NCBI GenBank assembly: GCA_902776835.1
Contig: CACYRK010000004.1
Span: forward strand, 62,001 to 126,000
DNA length: 64,000 nucleotides
Reading direction: 5' to 3'
Origin: an uncultured Bacteroidales bacterium
GTDB lineage: Bacteria > Bacteroidota > Bacteroidia > Bacteroidales > Muribaculaceae
Shown here in pieces: positions 55,159-63,739 of the stretch. The notes below the pieces were generated by a model, which was not told where the DNA came from, ran no database searches, and was given only the letters and a program-made list of their open reading frames with translations. Numbering within the stretch: the stretch's first letter is position 1; each line of letters begins with the position of its first letter. Both the position numbers and the translations under genes were made by a program.

Positions 55159-55230
55159 GGCCCATTCGTCTATCGGCTAGGACGCAAGATTTTCATTCTT
55201 GAAAGAGCAGTTCGATTCTGCTATGGGCTA
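55159..55230 (+). tRNA. tRNA-Glu (anticodon TTC), copy 2
   Basis: All 72 bases are identical to the gene at 54716. A stem-loop terminator follows at 55234. Confidence 0.97.
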
Positions 55231-55233
55231 CTG

Positions 55234-55268
55234 AGCGTTAAGTGACAATGCACTTAACGCTTTCGTTG
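55234..55268 (+). terminator. Terminator of the tRNA-Glu/rpsT transcript
   Basis: AGCGTTAAGTG (55234-55244), loop ACAATG, CACTTAACGCT (55251-55261), followed by TTCGTTGT; perfect 11-bp stem, weak T-run. Confidence 0.8.
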
Positions 55269-55285
55269 TATCATTATATGACCTT

Positions 55286-55324
55286 GGATGGGACGGATGG
55301 GATGGATGGGGCGGATGGGGTTGG
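55286..55324. repeat. 9-mer array (GGATGGGAC-like)
   Basis: Four tandem units GGATGGGAC, GGATGGGAT, GGATGGGGC, GGATGGGGT in the gap before the GHL10 gene. A TAATTTTG -7 element follows at 55380-55387. Confidence 0.8.
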
Positions 55325-55449
55325 TGAATCTTTAGGATTTTTTAATTTGCTGGATTGGGGTTGAGTAGCGAAAAAGCAGTAATTTTGCCCGATGTTACAA
55401 TTTTTAGATATCAACAACAATTATTCAACCATAAACTATCTATCCAGCA

Positions 55450-58092
55450 ATGAAAAAATCGCTACTTTCGAGAGTTGGAACGCTCGTGGCCACACTGCTG
55501 TTGACCGCCCTGGCAAGCCAGGCGGCCCAATTTATGCAGCCTAAGCGCGAGTTCCGCTCGGCATGGGTCGCCACTGTGTGGTGCCTCGACTGGCCCGGCA
55601 CACAAGCCGGTGGCGAAAACGCCGCAGCAAAGCAAAAGCAACAGATGATTGCGCTGCTCGACTCGCTGCACAACAACAATTTCAACGCCATCAACTTCCA
55701 GGTGCGCTCGATGTGCGACGCCATGTACGAATCGAGTTACGAGCCCTGGTCGAGTTACCTCACCGGCACGCGCGGCCAGGCACCGACCTACGACCCGCTG
55801 GCGTTTGTCGTCGAGGAGTGCCACAAGCGCGGCATGGAGTGCCACGCCTGGGTCAACCCCTACCGCTTCAGTTCCGGAACCGACTGGAACACCGCCGCCG
55901 ACCTCGACCTGAAAAACAACGGGTGGCTGATTCGCTACGGCAACTACATCGTGCTCGACCCGGGACAGCAACGCACCATCGACCGCATCGTGAATGTGTG
56001 CCGCGAAATCATCACCAAGTATGACGTCGACGGCGTGCTCTACGACGACTATTTCTACCCCAACAACATTCCCGAGAGCAGCGCCGCCGAAGACTATCAG
56101 GAGTGGCTCGACTCAGGCACCACGCTCAGCATCGGCAACTGGCGTCGCGACAACGTGAACCGCATGGTGGCCGCTGTGTACAACATGATTCAGGAGACGC
56201 GTCCCGAGGTGCGCTTCGGCATCTCGCCGGCTGGCGTGGCCGCATCGAGTTCGGCCGTTGCCAGCCAGTATGGCGTCACGCCGTGCCCGGGCAGCGACTG
56301 GCAGTACAACACTATCTACAGCGACCCGCTGGCATGGATGAGCGCCCACACCATCGACTACATGTCGCCACAGGTGTATTGGCACATCGGTAACTCCGCC
56401 GCTGACTACGGCAAAATCGTGCCTTGGTGGAACATGGTGGCCCAGAAGATGGGGCGCCACATGTACGTGTCGCACAGCATCAGCGAGTTGCGCGCCACCA
56501 GCATCGGCTCGGAGAACCCCACCCCTGGCATGACCTACAACACGGCATACCTCTACGACGAGTACGCCAACCAGGTGGAGTTAATGCGCACCACCAACGA
56601 GGACGGTGCCTATGGCTCGATTTACTACTCGTGCAAGTATCTGTATAACCTCAATGCGCCCGAGTCGTTTGCTCACTACCTCAAGCGCGTGGTCTACCGC
56701 ACACCGGCGCTGCCGCCCGCAATGACGTGGAAACCCGAGAGCGAAGTGGCCGCTGTGACCGACCTGGCCTTTGACGGCACCACGCTCACATGGAGCGAGC
56801 GCGACAATGTGCGCTACACCATCTACGCCTTCCCGCGCTCGATGACGCAGGAGCAGTTTGGCTTCGAGGGCGAGTATCTGCTGGGCATGAGTTACTATCC
56901 CAACTTTGTGATTCCTGAGGACAAGCGCGACGACTACCAATATGCCGTGTGCATCTTTGACCGCGTTGGCTATGAGTATAACCCGGCATTCTACGGCAGC
57001 AGTTACGAGCCGCTGGCGGCCCCCACGCTGATCAGCCCGGCTAACGAGGAGCAGGTGTATCACCCCTTCAACTTCACATGGGAGCCCGTTGAGGGCGCCA
57101 CGAGTTACGTGGTTGAGATTTCGCGCGACGCCAGCATGGAGCAGGTGCTGCAGCGCATCACCGTCGACAGCGAGATGATGTCGTCGACGCTCATCGCCGA
57201 CCTGGAGAACGGCCAGACGCATTACTGGCGCGTCCTCTCAGAGGCCGACGGTCGCGCTCAGGGCCGCAGCGAGGTGCGTGCCTTCGTGCCCACCCTGTTG
57301 CTGATGGGCTACCCCACCGAGGGCGAGGTGCAGGTGCCGCGTCCCTTCACCGCCACCTGGAACGCTCCGAGCGAGGAGTGCGTGGCTACGCTGACCATCG
57401 CCAGCGACCCCGAGATGGAGAATGTGGTGTACACCGCCACGGCAACCGGCTCGTCGGCCGAGGTGCCCAGCACAGCGCTTAATGCCGGCACACGCTACTA
57501 CATCACCGTTGCGCTCAACTATGAGGGCACCGACATGATTACGCCAGTCACGGAATTCGTCACCGAGTTCGACGTGCCGACGTTTATCGTGCCCATCGAC
57601 GGCGGCATCCTCTATGCCGACGACCACGTGACCGTGGAGCCGCAGAGCGAGGCGGTGAGTTACACCATTGAACTCTCGAATAGCCCCACCACCTGGGGAC
57701 GCTATCGCTACACCGAGACAATCAAGGACGGCAACACCAGCAGCGCCAAGGCAGCCAGCGAGATCAAGGTGAACAGCAAGTTGCTGGTCGACGGCGACAC
57801 CTACTATGCCCGCGCCCGCCTCTCGTATCTCAACGCCGATGGACAGTCGCGCAACACCGACTTCTGCCCAGTAATCACGTTTGTGTACAGCGCAAGCAAC
57901 CGTCCCACGGTCGCCGTTGGCGATGTCAATGGCGACGGCACAATCGACGGTAACGACCTGAACACCCTCGTGAACATCTTGCTGGGCAAGGACAACGCCG
58001 AGAACTACGCCGGCCGCGCCAACGTGGATGGCCAGGGCGGTGTCGACGGCAACGACCTGAACAAACTCATCAACATAATCCTTGGCAAATAA
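55450..58092 (+). CDS. GHL10 (family 10-like) glycosyl hydrolase with C-terminal dockerin
   Basis: The 880-aa protein has a signal peptide (SRVGTLVATLLLTALASQA) and a GHL10/DUF187 catalytic barrel: PKREFRSAWVATVWCLDWPG, NFNAINFQVRSMCDAMYESSYEPWS, ECHKRGMECHAWVNPYRF, YDVDGVLYDDYFYP, VRFGISPAGV, IDYMSPQVYWHIG. Relatives include peptidoglycan-active enzymes such as DigH of Escherichia coli, so the substrate may be denuded glycan strands and not plant polysaccharide. Residues about 430-820 contain fibronectin III-like domains (LAAPTLISPANEEQVYHPFNFTW, LLMGYPTEGEVQVPRPFTATW). From about residue 824 a canonical dockerin pair follows (GDVNGDGTIDGNDLNTLVNILLGK, VDGQGGVDGNDLNKLINIILGK). Confidence 0.92.
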   Translation: MKKSLLSRVGTLVATLLLTALASQAAQFMQPKREFRSAWVATVWCLDWPGTQAGGENAAAKQKQQMIALLDSLHNNNFNAINFQVRSMCDAMYESSYEPWSSYLTGTRGQAPTYDPLAFVVEECHKRGMECHAWVNPYRFSSGTDWNTAADLDLKNNGWLIRYGNYIVLDPGQQRTIDRIVNVCREIITKYDVDGVLYDDYFYPNNIPESSAAEDYQEWLDSGTTLSIGNWRRDNVNRMVAAVYNMIQETRPEVRFGISPAGVAASSSAVASQYGVTPCPGSDWQYNTIYSDPLAWMSAHTIDYMSPQVYWHIGNSAADYGKIVPWWNMVAQKMGRHMYVSHSISELRATSIGSENPTPGMTYNTAYLYDEYANQVELMRTTNEDGAYGSIYYSCKYLYNLNAPESFAHYLKRVVYRTPALPPAMTWKPESEVAAVTDLAFDGTTLTWSERDNVRYTIYAFPRSMTQEQFGFEGEYLLGMSYYPNFVIPEDKRDDYQYAVCIFDRVGYEYNPAFYGSSYEPLAAPTLISPANEEQVYHPFNFTWEPVEGATSYVVEISRDASMEQVLQRITVDSEMMSSTLIADLENGQTHYWRVLSEADGRAQGRSEVRAFVPTLLLMGYPTEGEVQVPRPFTATWNAPSEECVATLTIASDPEMENVVYTATATGSSAEVPSTALNAGTRYYITVALNYEGTDMITPVTEFVTEFDVPTFIVPIDGGILYADDHVTVEPQSEAVSYTIELSNSPTTWGRYRYTETIKDGNTSSAKAASEIKVNSKLLVDGDTYYARARLSYLNADGQSRNTDFCPVITFVYSASNRPTVAVGDVNGDGTIDGNDLNTLVNILLGKDNAENYAGRANVDGQGGVDGNDLNKLINIILGK

Positions 58093-58126
58093 TTGCCAGA
58101 TTATTTGATAGATTAGAAATTACAGA

Positions 58127-59614
58127 TTGGCGGGTAATTCAGCACGACATAGCATAATATTTGAGCAGGCCATTGCCACAGCCTTTATCCTGGCTGTGGT
58201 GGTGGCTGCGCTCATGCTTGTGTCGCCCGACTCGCCGCTGCACTACGCCAACGCGCGCTACGACTCGGCAACGTTTATGACCGCCGCTGTGGCGTGGGCT
58301 TATGGCATGACGCCTTACGTCGACTTTGCCGACAGCAAGGGCCCGCTGCTGTGGCTCATCTACCGTATGGGCTACGCATTGAGCCCGGGCAGTTACACAG
58401 GGGTATTTATCCTGTCGGTGCTTAGTTACACCGTCGTGCTGGCGGTGATTTGGCGCATGGCGCGCCGCGAATTGGGCACGTCGTGGCAGGCCCACGCGGT
58501 GGCCGCGCTGATGCTGCTGGCATTTTTCAACCCCGTCTTTTTCAACGAGGTGCGCGCCGAAGACTTCGCGCAACTGCCGCTGGTTACGTGCCTGGCAGCC
58601 ACCTGGGCGGCACGGCGCGGCTCATTGTCGGTCGCGCGGGCAGGGGCGTTGCAGGGCCTGGCGTTAGGGGCGCTGACGCTCATCAAGTTTAACCTCGCCG
58701 CAATGGCCGCCGTGTGGACCGTCATCCTGCTGGTGACGGCGCGCCGGCAATGGGGCCGTGTGGCGGTCGCCACCATTGCGGGCTTCGCGCTGATGGTGCT
58801 GCCCTGGCTGGCATATTTCTGGCACGAAGGTGCTCTGGGAGCGTTTTTCACCGAATATTTCTTCCACACCGCCACCACAACGGCCGCGGTGACCCACCTG
58901 AGCGTCGCCAACTACCTGACCGGCTGGGGGCGCATCGGCGTGCTCACCCTGCTGTCGCTGGCGGTGATGGCAATAGGCATCGCGTGGTGGTGCCGATATC
59001 GCAAGCAGCACCGCCTGCCTCTGTGGGCGGCCTTTTTGTGGTTCTTAGCGGTGACCATGCTGCTGGCTCGGCAGGGGCATCACTGGGTGTCGATGTCGCT
59101 GTTTGCCCTGCCTGGGGCCGCCGCATTGCTGCGCTGGCTGGGTCGCGTGAGCCGCGCGCGCCATGTCGTGGTGGGGGCCGCCGTGCTGCTTGCCTTGGCG
59201 GTGTGCCTGCTGCAAAACTACCGATCGCCGAATTACCACGACAACTTCCGCTACTACCAGCGCACCGAGTCGCTCGCCGAGCATGACGCCCTGGCGCAGC
59301 GCATCGTTGATGCCCGCGCCCACCGCATCGTGTATCTGATGTGCCAGGACGTGGGTTTCGGCTACCGTCTGCCCGCGCTGCCCGCTTGCCGATATTGGTT
59401 TACACAGGCTGGCGCCACCCCGGCCATGCAAGCCGACCAGTGGCAGTGCATCGAGGCGCACCGCACCGATGCCGTGATGCTCTTCACCCGCAACCGCGTC
59501 CACGCCCACGACCGCCTCGTGGCCTTAGGCTACCAACCTTTCACCCCGCCTGTCGCCTCGCCCCGCTACACCTTATATACCCTTCCCGACGCTCTGCGCA
59601 AGCCAGAAAAATAA
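58127..59614 (+). CDS. Polytopic membrane protein, GT-C (PMT/GT39-like) glycosyltransferase
   Basis: The 495-aa protein has about ten to twelve hydrophobic helices. The first extracytoplasmic loop has NARYDSATFMTAAVAWAYGMTPYVDFADSKGPLLWLIY, whose two acidic motifs and KGPL match the GT39-like (ArnT/PMT_2) family using polyprenyl-phosphate sugars. The C-terminal 130 residues form a hydrophilic domain (MCQDVGFGYRLPALPACRYWF). Starting codon is TTG at 58127; no better upstream start exists. It lies 34 bp after the GHL10-dockerin gene and may share its transcript. A role in glycosylating exported proteins or envelope glycans is plausible but not shown. Confidence 0.82.
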   Translation: MAGNSARHSIIFEQAIATAFILAVVVAALMLVSPDSPLHYANARYDSATFMTAAVAWAYGMTPYVDFADSKGPLLWLIYRMGYALSPGSYTGVFILSVLSYTVVLAVIWRMARRELGTSWQAHAVAALMLLAFFNPVFFNEVRAEDFAQLPLVTCLAATWAARRGSLSVARAGALQGLALGALTLIKFNLAAMAAVWTVILLVTARRQWGRVAVATIAGFALMVLPWLAYFWHEGALGAFFTEYFFHTATTTAAVTHLSVANYLTGWGRIGVLTLLSLAVMAIGIAWWCRYRKQHRLPLWAAFLWFLAVTMLLARQGHHWVSMSLFALPGAAALLRWLGRVSRARHVVVGAAVLLALAVCLLQNYRSPNYHDNFRYYQRTESLAEHDALAQRIVDARAHRIVYLMCQDVGFGYRLPALPACRYWFTQAGATPAMQADQWQCIEAHRTDAVMLFTRNRVHAHDRLVALGYQPFTPPVASPRYTLYTLPDALRKPEK

Positions 59615-59677
59615 ATTTTCTTGGTGTCGTAGTGTTATTGTTTCACTATTTTTACCTACCTTTGCACCCGCAATAAT

Positions 59678-59768
59678 GGAGTGATGCTCGAGTGGCTGAA
59701 GAGGCACGCCTGGAAAGCGTGTATACGTCAAAAGCGTATCCCGAGTTCGAATCTCGGTCACTCCGCCA
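59678..59768 (+). tRNA. tRNA-Ser (anticodon GGA)
   Basis: Acceptor GGAGTGA pairs with TCACTCC, the anticodon loop CTGGAAA sits in a CACGC/GCGTG stem with anticodon GGA, a long variable arm (TATACGTCAAAAGCGTATC) identifies class II, and the T-arm reads GAGTTCGAATCTC. CCA is encoded. TACCTTTG at 59657-59664 is the -7 element. Confidence 0.97.
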
Positions 59769-59806
59769 CTGTAAGATCCTCATATCGAGAGTCTTACAGT
59801 TTTATT
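59769..59806 (+). terminator. Terminator behind tRNA-Ser
   Basis: CTGTAAGA (59769-59776) and TCTTACAG (59792-59799) form a perfect 8-bp stem followed by TTTTATTT. Confidence 0.9.
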
Positions 59807-59886
59807 TAGAGCGACCAAAAATAGGGTCAAAGTGATTGAAAAACTGAAAAATCGGCTTTAGATTTTTTGTATTCAATTATTTGTAT

Positions 59887-59894
59887 TACCTTTG
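59887..59894 (+). promoter_or_regulatory. -7 promoter element of tRNA-Leu
   Basis: TACCTTTG, with TTTG at 59866-59869 (17 nt upstream); the tRNA begins 29 bp downstream. Confidence 0.6.
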
Positions 59895-59922
59895 CAGCGC
59901 TTTTGGCGCAAGTCGCCCATTC

Positions 59923-60006
59923 GCCCGGATGGTGGAATGGTAGACACGAGGGACTTAAAATCCCTTGGCTATTACGGCTGTGTGGGTTCAAGTCCCACTC
60001 CGGGTA
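59923..60006 (+). tRNA. tRNA-Leu (anticodon TAA)
   Basis: Acceptor GCCCGGA pairs with TCCGGGT, anticodon loop CTTAAAA in a GGGA/TCCC stem gives anticodon TAA, a long variable arm (TTGGCTATTACGGCTGT) marks class II, and the T-arm is GGGTTCAAGTCCC. CCA is not encoded. Confidence 0.97.
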
Positions 60007-60009
60007 CAG

Positions 60010-60053
60010 AGATAGATTGTTAATCGCAAGGTTTTCAATCTATCTTTGTTTTT
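60010..60053 (+). terminator. Terminator behind tRNA-Leu
   Basis: AGATAGATTG (60010-60019) and CAATCTATCT (60036-60045) form a perfect 10-bp stem followed by a T-rich stretch. Confidence 0.9.
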
Positions 60054-60110
60054 ATACCCAAAAAGCCAATCTCCAAAACCCCAGTCCCGACCAAAGCCAT
60101 CAAAAAAAAA

Positions 60111-60253
60111 GTGAACAAAAAAGAACCGTCCCTTTTTGTTCAAAATTCTGATTTAAACCATTGTATCCACAAAAGGCAAAGCCTTAAATATCAACTAAAA
60201 GAAATAAAAAGTGGTGCCAAAAGTGAATAAAAAGGGACGGTTCTTTTTTATTC
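60111..60253. repeat. Inverted-repeat pair with AGAACCGTCCCT core
   Basis: The 469-bp gap before the tricorn-like gene contains two arms of about 30 bp: 60111-60141 with AAAAAAGAACCGTCCCTTTT and 60224-60253 with AAAAGGGACGGTTCTTTTTT, exact reverse complements over 21 bases with about 82 bp between them. Each arm also has short self-complementary ends (GAACAAAAA/TTTTTGTTC). No gene is credible in the gap; TAAATTTG at 60404-60411 is the likely -7 element for the next gene. Confidence 0.88.
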
Positions 60254-60475
60254 ATTTTGAAGAAATGGAATATGGCGGGGAGCGTCGATTTTGGGTGAAA
60301 TGGATTGGGGGGATTGAGCGACGTTTTTTGTTTTTTGGCGATGTGGATTGGGAGATAGTTTCGATTTCTTGGGGTTGTGGGGTGTTTATTCGTTTTTTTT
60401 TATTAAATTTGCACGAATGTCGGCATGCCGTTACAGGCCGCCATGTATTCAGCGAATAATTTTACAGTATATACT

Positions 60476-63400
60476 ATGAAAAAACGATTGATTTTTAGCG
60501 CTTTGCTTGCGATTATCGCTGGCACGGCATTGGCGGTGACTCCGCTATGGACGCGCTATGCGGCCATCTCGCCCGACGGGCAGCAGATAGTGTTCACTTA
60601 CAAGGGCGACATCTACAAGGTTGCCAGCAGCGGCGGCAACGCTGTTCAACTGACCACTCAGTCGAGTTATGAGATGAACCCAGTGTGGTCGCCCGACGGT
60701 AGCCTGATTGCCTTTGCGAGCGACCGCAAGGGCAACTTCGACGTGTACGTCATGCCCAGTGCTGGCGGTGCTCCCACGCGACTGACAAGCAACTCGGCCG
60801 GCGAGACGCCCTGGGCCTTCAGCGCCGACGGCAAATACATCTATTTCTCGGCTTCGATCCAAGACCCTGCCAGCAGCGCGCTGTTCCCCAGCGGGCGCAT
60901 GACCGAGTTGTATCAGGTGCCCGTGGATGGTGGCCGCACCACGCAGGTGCTGGGCACTCCCGCCGAGCGTGTGAATGTGGATCCGCAGGGCCGATTCATT
61001 CTCTACCAGGACCAGAAAGGCATGGAAGACCCGCTGCGCAAGCACCACACCTCGTCGGTTACTCGCGACCTGTGGCGCTATGACTTTGCCACCGGCACAC
61101 ACACCAACCTCACACGCCATGCCGGCGAGGACCGCGACCCGGTGCTCTCGCCCGACGGCAGCACGATGTACTTCCTGAGTGAGCGCGACGGCGGCTCGTT
61201 CAACGTGTGGCAGATGCCGCTCGCCAATCCTGGTGCTCAGCCCACCGCGCTGACGCAGTTCACCACCAACCCGGTGCGCTTCTTGAGCGTGGCACGCGAC
61301 GGCACGCTGTGCTACACCTACGACGGCGAGATTTACACCCAGCGTCCCAGCGGGTCGCCCCGCAAGGTTGCCATCGACCTTTTTCACGACGATAGCGAGC
61401 AAGTGGCGCGCATGACCAAGACCAGCGGAGCCACCAGCGCCGCTGTGTCGCCCGACGGCAAGCAAGTGGCGTTTATCGTACGCGGCGAGGTGTTTGTCAC
61501 CTCGGTGGAGTACGGAACCACCAAGCGCATCACCGACACCCCTCAAGCCGAGGCCGGCATCACATGGGGCGCCGACAACCGCACACTGGTGTACGCCAGC
61601 GAGCGTAACGGCAACTGGCAACTTGTGAAGGCCACCATCGAGCGCAAGGAAGACCTGAACTTCCCCAACGCCACCCTCATCAAGGAGGAAATCCTGCTGC
61701 CCTCGACCACCATCGAGCGTGCCCAGCCCGACATCAGCCCCGACGGCAAGTGGCTGGCCTTTATCGAGGACCGCACAAAACTCATGGTGATGGACATGGC
61801 CACTAAAAAGGTGCACCAGGTGACCGACGGCAGCACGTGGTATGAGACCAACGGCGGCTTCGGCTACTCGTGGTCGCCTGACGGCAAGTGGCTGGCCCTG
61901 GAGTTCATCGGCAACCAGCGCGACCCGTACAGCGACATAGGCATTGTGAGCGCGGCCGGCGGCCCTGTGACCAACATCACGTGCAGCGGCTACATCAGCG
62001 AGAGCCCCGTGTGGGTGATGAACGGCAACGCCATCCTGTTCAAGAGCAACCGCTACGGCATGCGCTCGCACGCCTCGTGGGGTTCGCAGGACGACGTGAG
62101 CCTGTGCTTCGTCAACCAGGACGCCTACGACCGTTACCGCCTGAGCAAGGAGGACTACGAATTGCTGAAGGAACTGGAGAAAGAGCAAAAGAAGGCCGAA
62201 GAGAAAAAGGACGACAAGAAAGGCAAAGACAAGGACGAGAAAGCCGAGAAGAAAGACGACAAGAAGCCCGTGGTGGTGGAACTTGAAGGCATCGAGGACC
62301 GCGTGGTGCGCCTCACGCCCAACAGCAGCGACATCGCCAGCGCCATGCTTGACGCCGACGGCGAGAACCTGTACTACCTGTCGCGCTTCGAAGGCGGCTA
62401 CGACCTGTGGAAACTCGAACTTCGCAAGCGCTCCACCAAGTTGCTCAACAAACTCAACACCAAGTGGGCCAGCATCCAGCGCGACAAGGACGGCAAGAAC
62501 CTGTTTATCCTGGGCGGCAGCACCATGCAGAAACTCAGTGGCGACAAACTCACCGCCATCACTTACAAGGCCGAGTTGAAGATGGACCTTGCCCAGGAGC
62601 GCGAATACATGTTTGAGCACGTCCACCGCCAGATCGACAAGCGTTTCTACAACCTCAACTTCCACGGCATCGACTGGGCTGCGATGACCGAGACCTACCG
62701 CAAGTTCCTGCCGCATATCAATAACAACTACGACTTCGCCAACCTGCTGAGCGAGTATCTGGGCGAACTCAACGTGTCGCACACTGGAGGCCACTACTAT
62801 CCGCCTACGGGCGAGGCCACGGCTCGCTTGGGCCTGCTCTTCGACTGGCAGTACACCGGCCAGGGCTTGAAGGTCGACGAGGTTCTTGCCAAGGGTCCGT
62901 TCGGCAAGTCGAGTTCCCAGGTGCGCCGCGGCACCATCGTTGAGAAAATCAACGGCACGGCCATCGACCTCGAGAACGACTACACCGCGCTGCTTAACGG
63001 CCAGGCCGGCAAGAAGACCCTGGTGTCGCTTTACGACCCGAGCACTGGCAAGCGCTGGGACGAAGTCGTGCTGCCCATCAGCAACGGAGCGATGAACGAA
63101 CTGCTGTATCAGCGCTGGGTGAAGCGCAACGAGCACCTGGTCGACAGCCTGTCGGGCGGCCGCCTGGGCTACGTGCACATCAAGTCGATGGGCGACGAGA
63201 GTTACCGCAACGTGTACAGCAACATCCTTGGCAAATATAACAAGAAGGAAGGCATCGTGATCGACATCCGCTTTAACGGCGGTGGCCGCCTGCACGAGGA
63301 CATCGAGGTGCTGTTCAGCGGCAACAAGTACTTCACTCAGGTGATACGCGGCCGCGAGGCGTGCGACATGCCAAGCCGCCGCTGGAACAAACCCAGCATC

Positions 63401-63712
63401 ATGCTCATGTGCGAGGCTTGCTACAGCAACGCTCACGGCACGCCGTGGGTCTACAAGCACACCGGCATTGGCAAACTCGTGGGCGCGCCCGTTGCTGGCA
63501 CGATGACCAGCGTGTCGTGGGAGGACCTCCAGGACGACTCGATGCTCTTCGGCATCCCCATCATCGGCTATCAGTTGCCCGACGGCTCTTACCTCGAGAA
63601 CTCACAACTTGAGCCCGACGTGCTCGTGCTCAACGACCCCTCCACCGTGGTTCTGGGCAAGGACACCCAACTTGAGACCGCTGTCAGCGAGTTGCTTAAG
63701 CAACTTAAGTAA
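60476..63712 (+). CDS. Tricorn-like S41 family protease
   Basis: The ATG at 60476 (signal peptide MKKRLIFSALLAIIAGTALA) gives 1078 aa, the usual size of bacterial tricorn homologues. Residues about 25-550 are beta-propeller repeats of PD40 type (YAAISPDGQQIVFTYKGDIY, NPVWSPDGSLIAFASDRKGN, AAVSPDGKQVAFIVRGEV, GYSWSPDGKWLALEF). A highly charged Lys/Glu/Asp linker follows (about 565-605). Then come a second propeller part, the tricorn C1 helical domain, a PDZ domain (TGQGLKVDEVLAKGPFGKSSSQVRRGTIVEKINGTAIDLEN), and the S41 catalytic domain with IVIDIRFNGGGRLHEDIEVLFSG and the nucleophile serine in EACYSNAHGTPW. Signal peptide predicts periplasmic peptide degradation. A SemiSWEET gene follows after 27 bp. 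Confidence 0.94.
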   Translation: MKKRLIFSALLAIIAGTALAVTPLWTRYAAISPDGQQIVFTYKGDIYKVASSGGNAVQLTTQSSYEMNPVWSPDGSLIAFASDRKGNFDVYVMPSAGGAPTRLTSNSAGETPWAFSADGKYIYFSASIQDPASSALFPSGRMTELYQVPVDGGRTTQVLGTPAERVNVDPQGRFILYQDQKGMEDPLRKHHTSSVTRDLWRYDFATGTHTNLTRHAGEDRDPVLSPDGSTMYFLSERDGGSFNVWQMPLANPGAQPTALTQFTTNPVRFLSVARDGTLCYTYDGEIYTQRPSGSPRKVAIDLFHDDSEQVARMTKTSGATSAAVSPDGKQVAFIVRGEVFVTSVEYGTTKRITDTPQAEAGITWGADNRTLVYASERNGNWQLVKATIERKEDLNFPNATLIKEEILLPSTTIERAQPDISPDGKWLAFIEDRTKLMVMDMATKKVHQVTDGSTWYETNGGFGYSWSPDGKWLALEFIGNQRDPYSDIGIVSAAGGPVTNITCSGYISESPVWVMNGNAILFKSNRYGMRSHASWGSQDDVSLCFVNQDAYDRYRLSKEDYELLKELEKEQKKAEEKKDDKKGKDKDEKAEKKDDKKPVVVELEGIEDRVVRLTPNSSDIASAMLDADGENLYYLSRFEGGYDLWKLELRKRSTKLLNKLNTKWASIQRDKDGKNLFILGGSTMQKLSGDKLTAITYKAELKMDLAQEREYMFEHVHRQIDKRFYNLNFHGIDWAAMTETYRKFLPHINNNYDFANLLSEYLGELNVSHTGGHYYPPTGEATARLGLLFDWQYTGQGLKVDEVLAKGPFGKSSSQVRRGTIVEKINGTAIDLENDYTALLNGQAGKKTLVSLYDPSTGKRWDEVVLPISNGAMNELLYQRWVKRNEHLVDSLSGGRLGYVHIKSMGDESYRNVYSNILGKYNKKEGIVIDIRFNGGGRLHEDIEVLFSGNKYFTQVIRGREACDMPSRRWNKPSIMLMCEACYSNAHGTPWVYKHTGIGKLVGAPVAGTMTSVSWEDLQDDSMLFGIPIIGYQLPDGSYLENSQLEPDVLVLNDPSTVVLGKDTQLETAVSELLKQLK

Positions 63713-63739
63713 TTGTTTACCAATAAATAACGCACAATT

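Noticed and set aside
54716..55230. Identical tRNA-Glu copies as att sites of an integrated element
   Set aside because: They enclose only the core gene rpsT, with no integrase or foreign gene between them, so simple tRNA gene duplication is the better reading.
60211..60459. 82-codon open frame before the tricorn-like gene
   Set aside because: It spans one arm of the inverted repeat and the predicted promoter, has an odd Trp/Phe-rich composition and matches no family.
60545..63460. Very long open frame (971 codons) antisense to the tricorn-like gene
   Set aside because: It mirrors the codon bias of the GC-rich sense gene, its product is His/Val/Ala-rich with no domain, and it lacks a promoter. 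The same applies to long antisense frames over the genes at 19840, 12235, 45528 and 7704.
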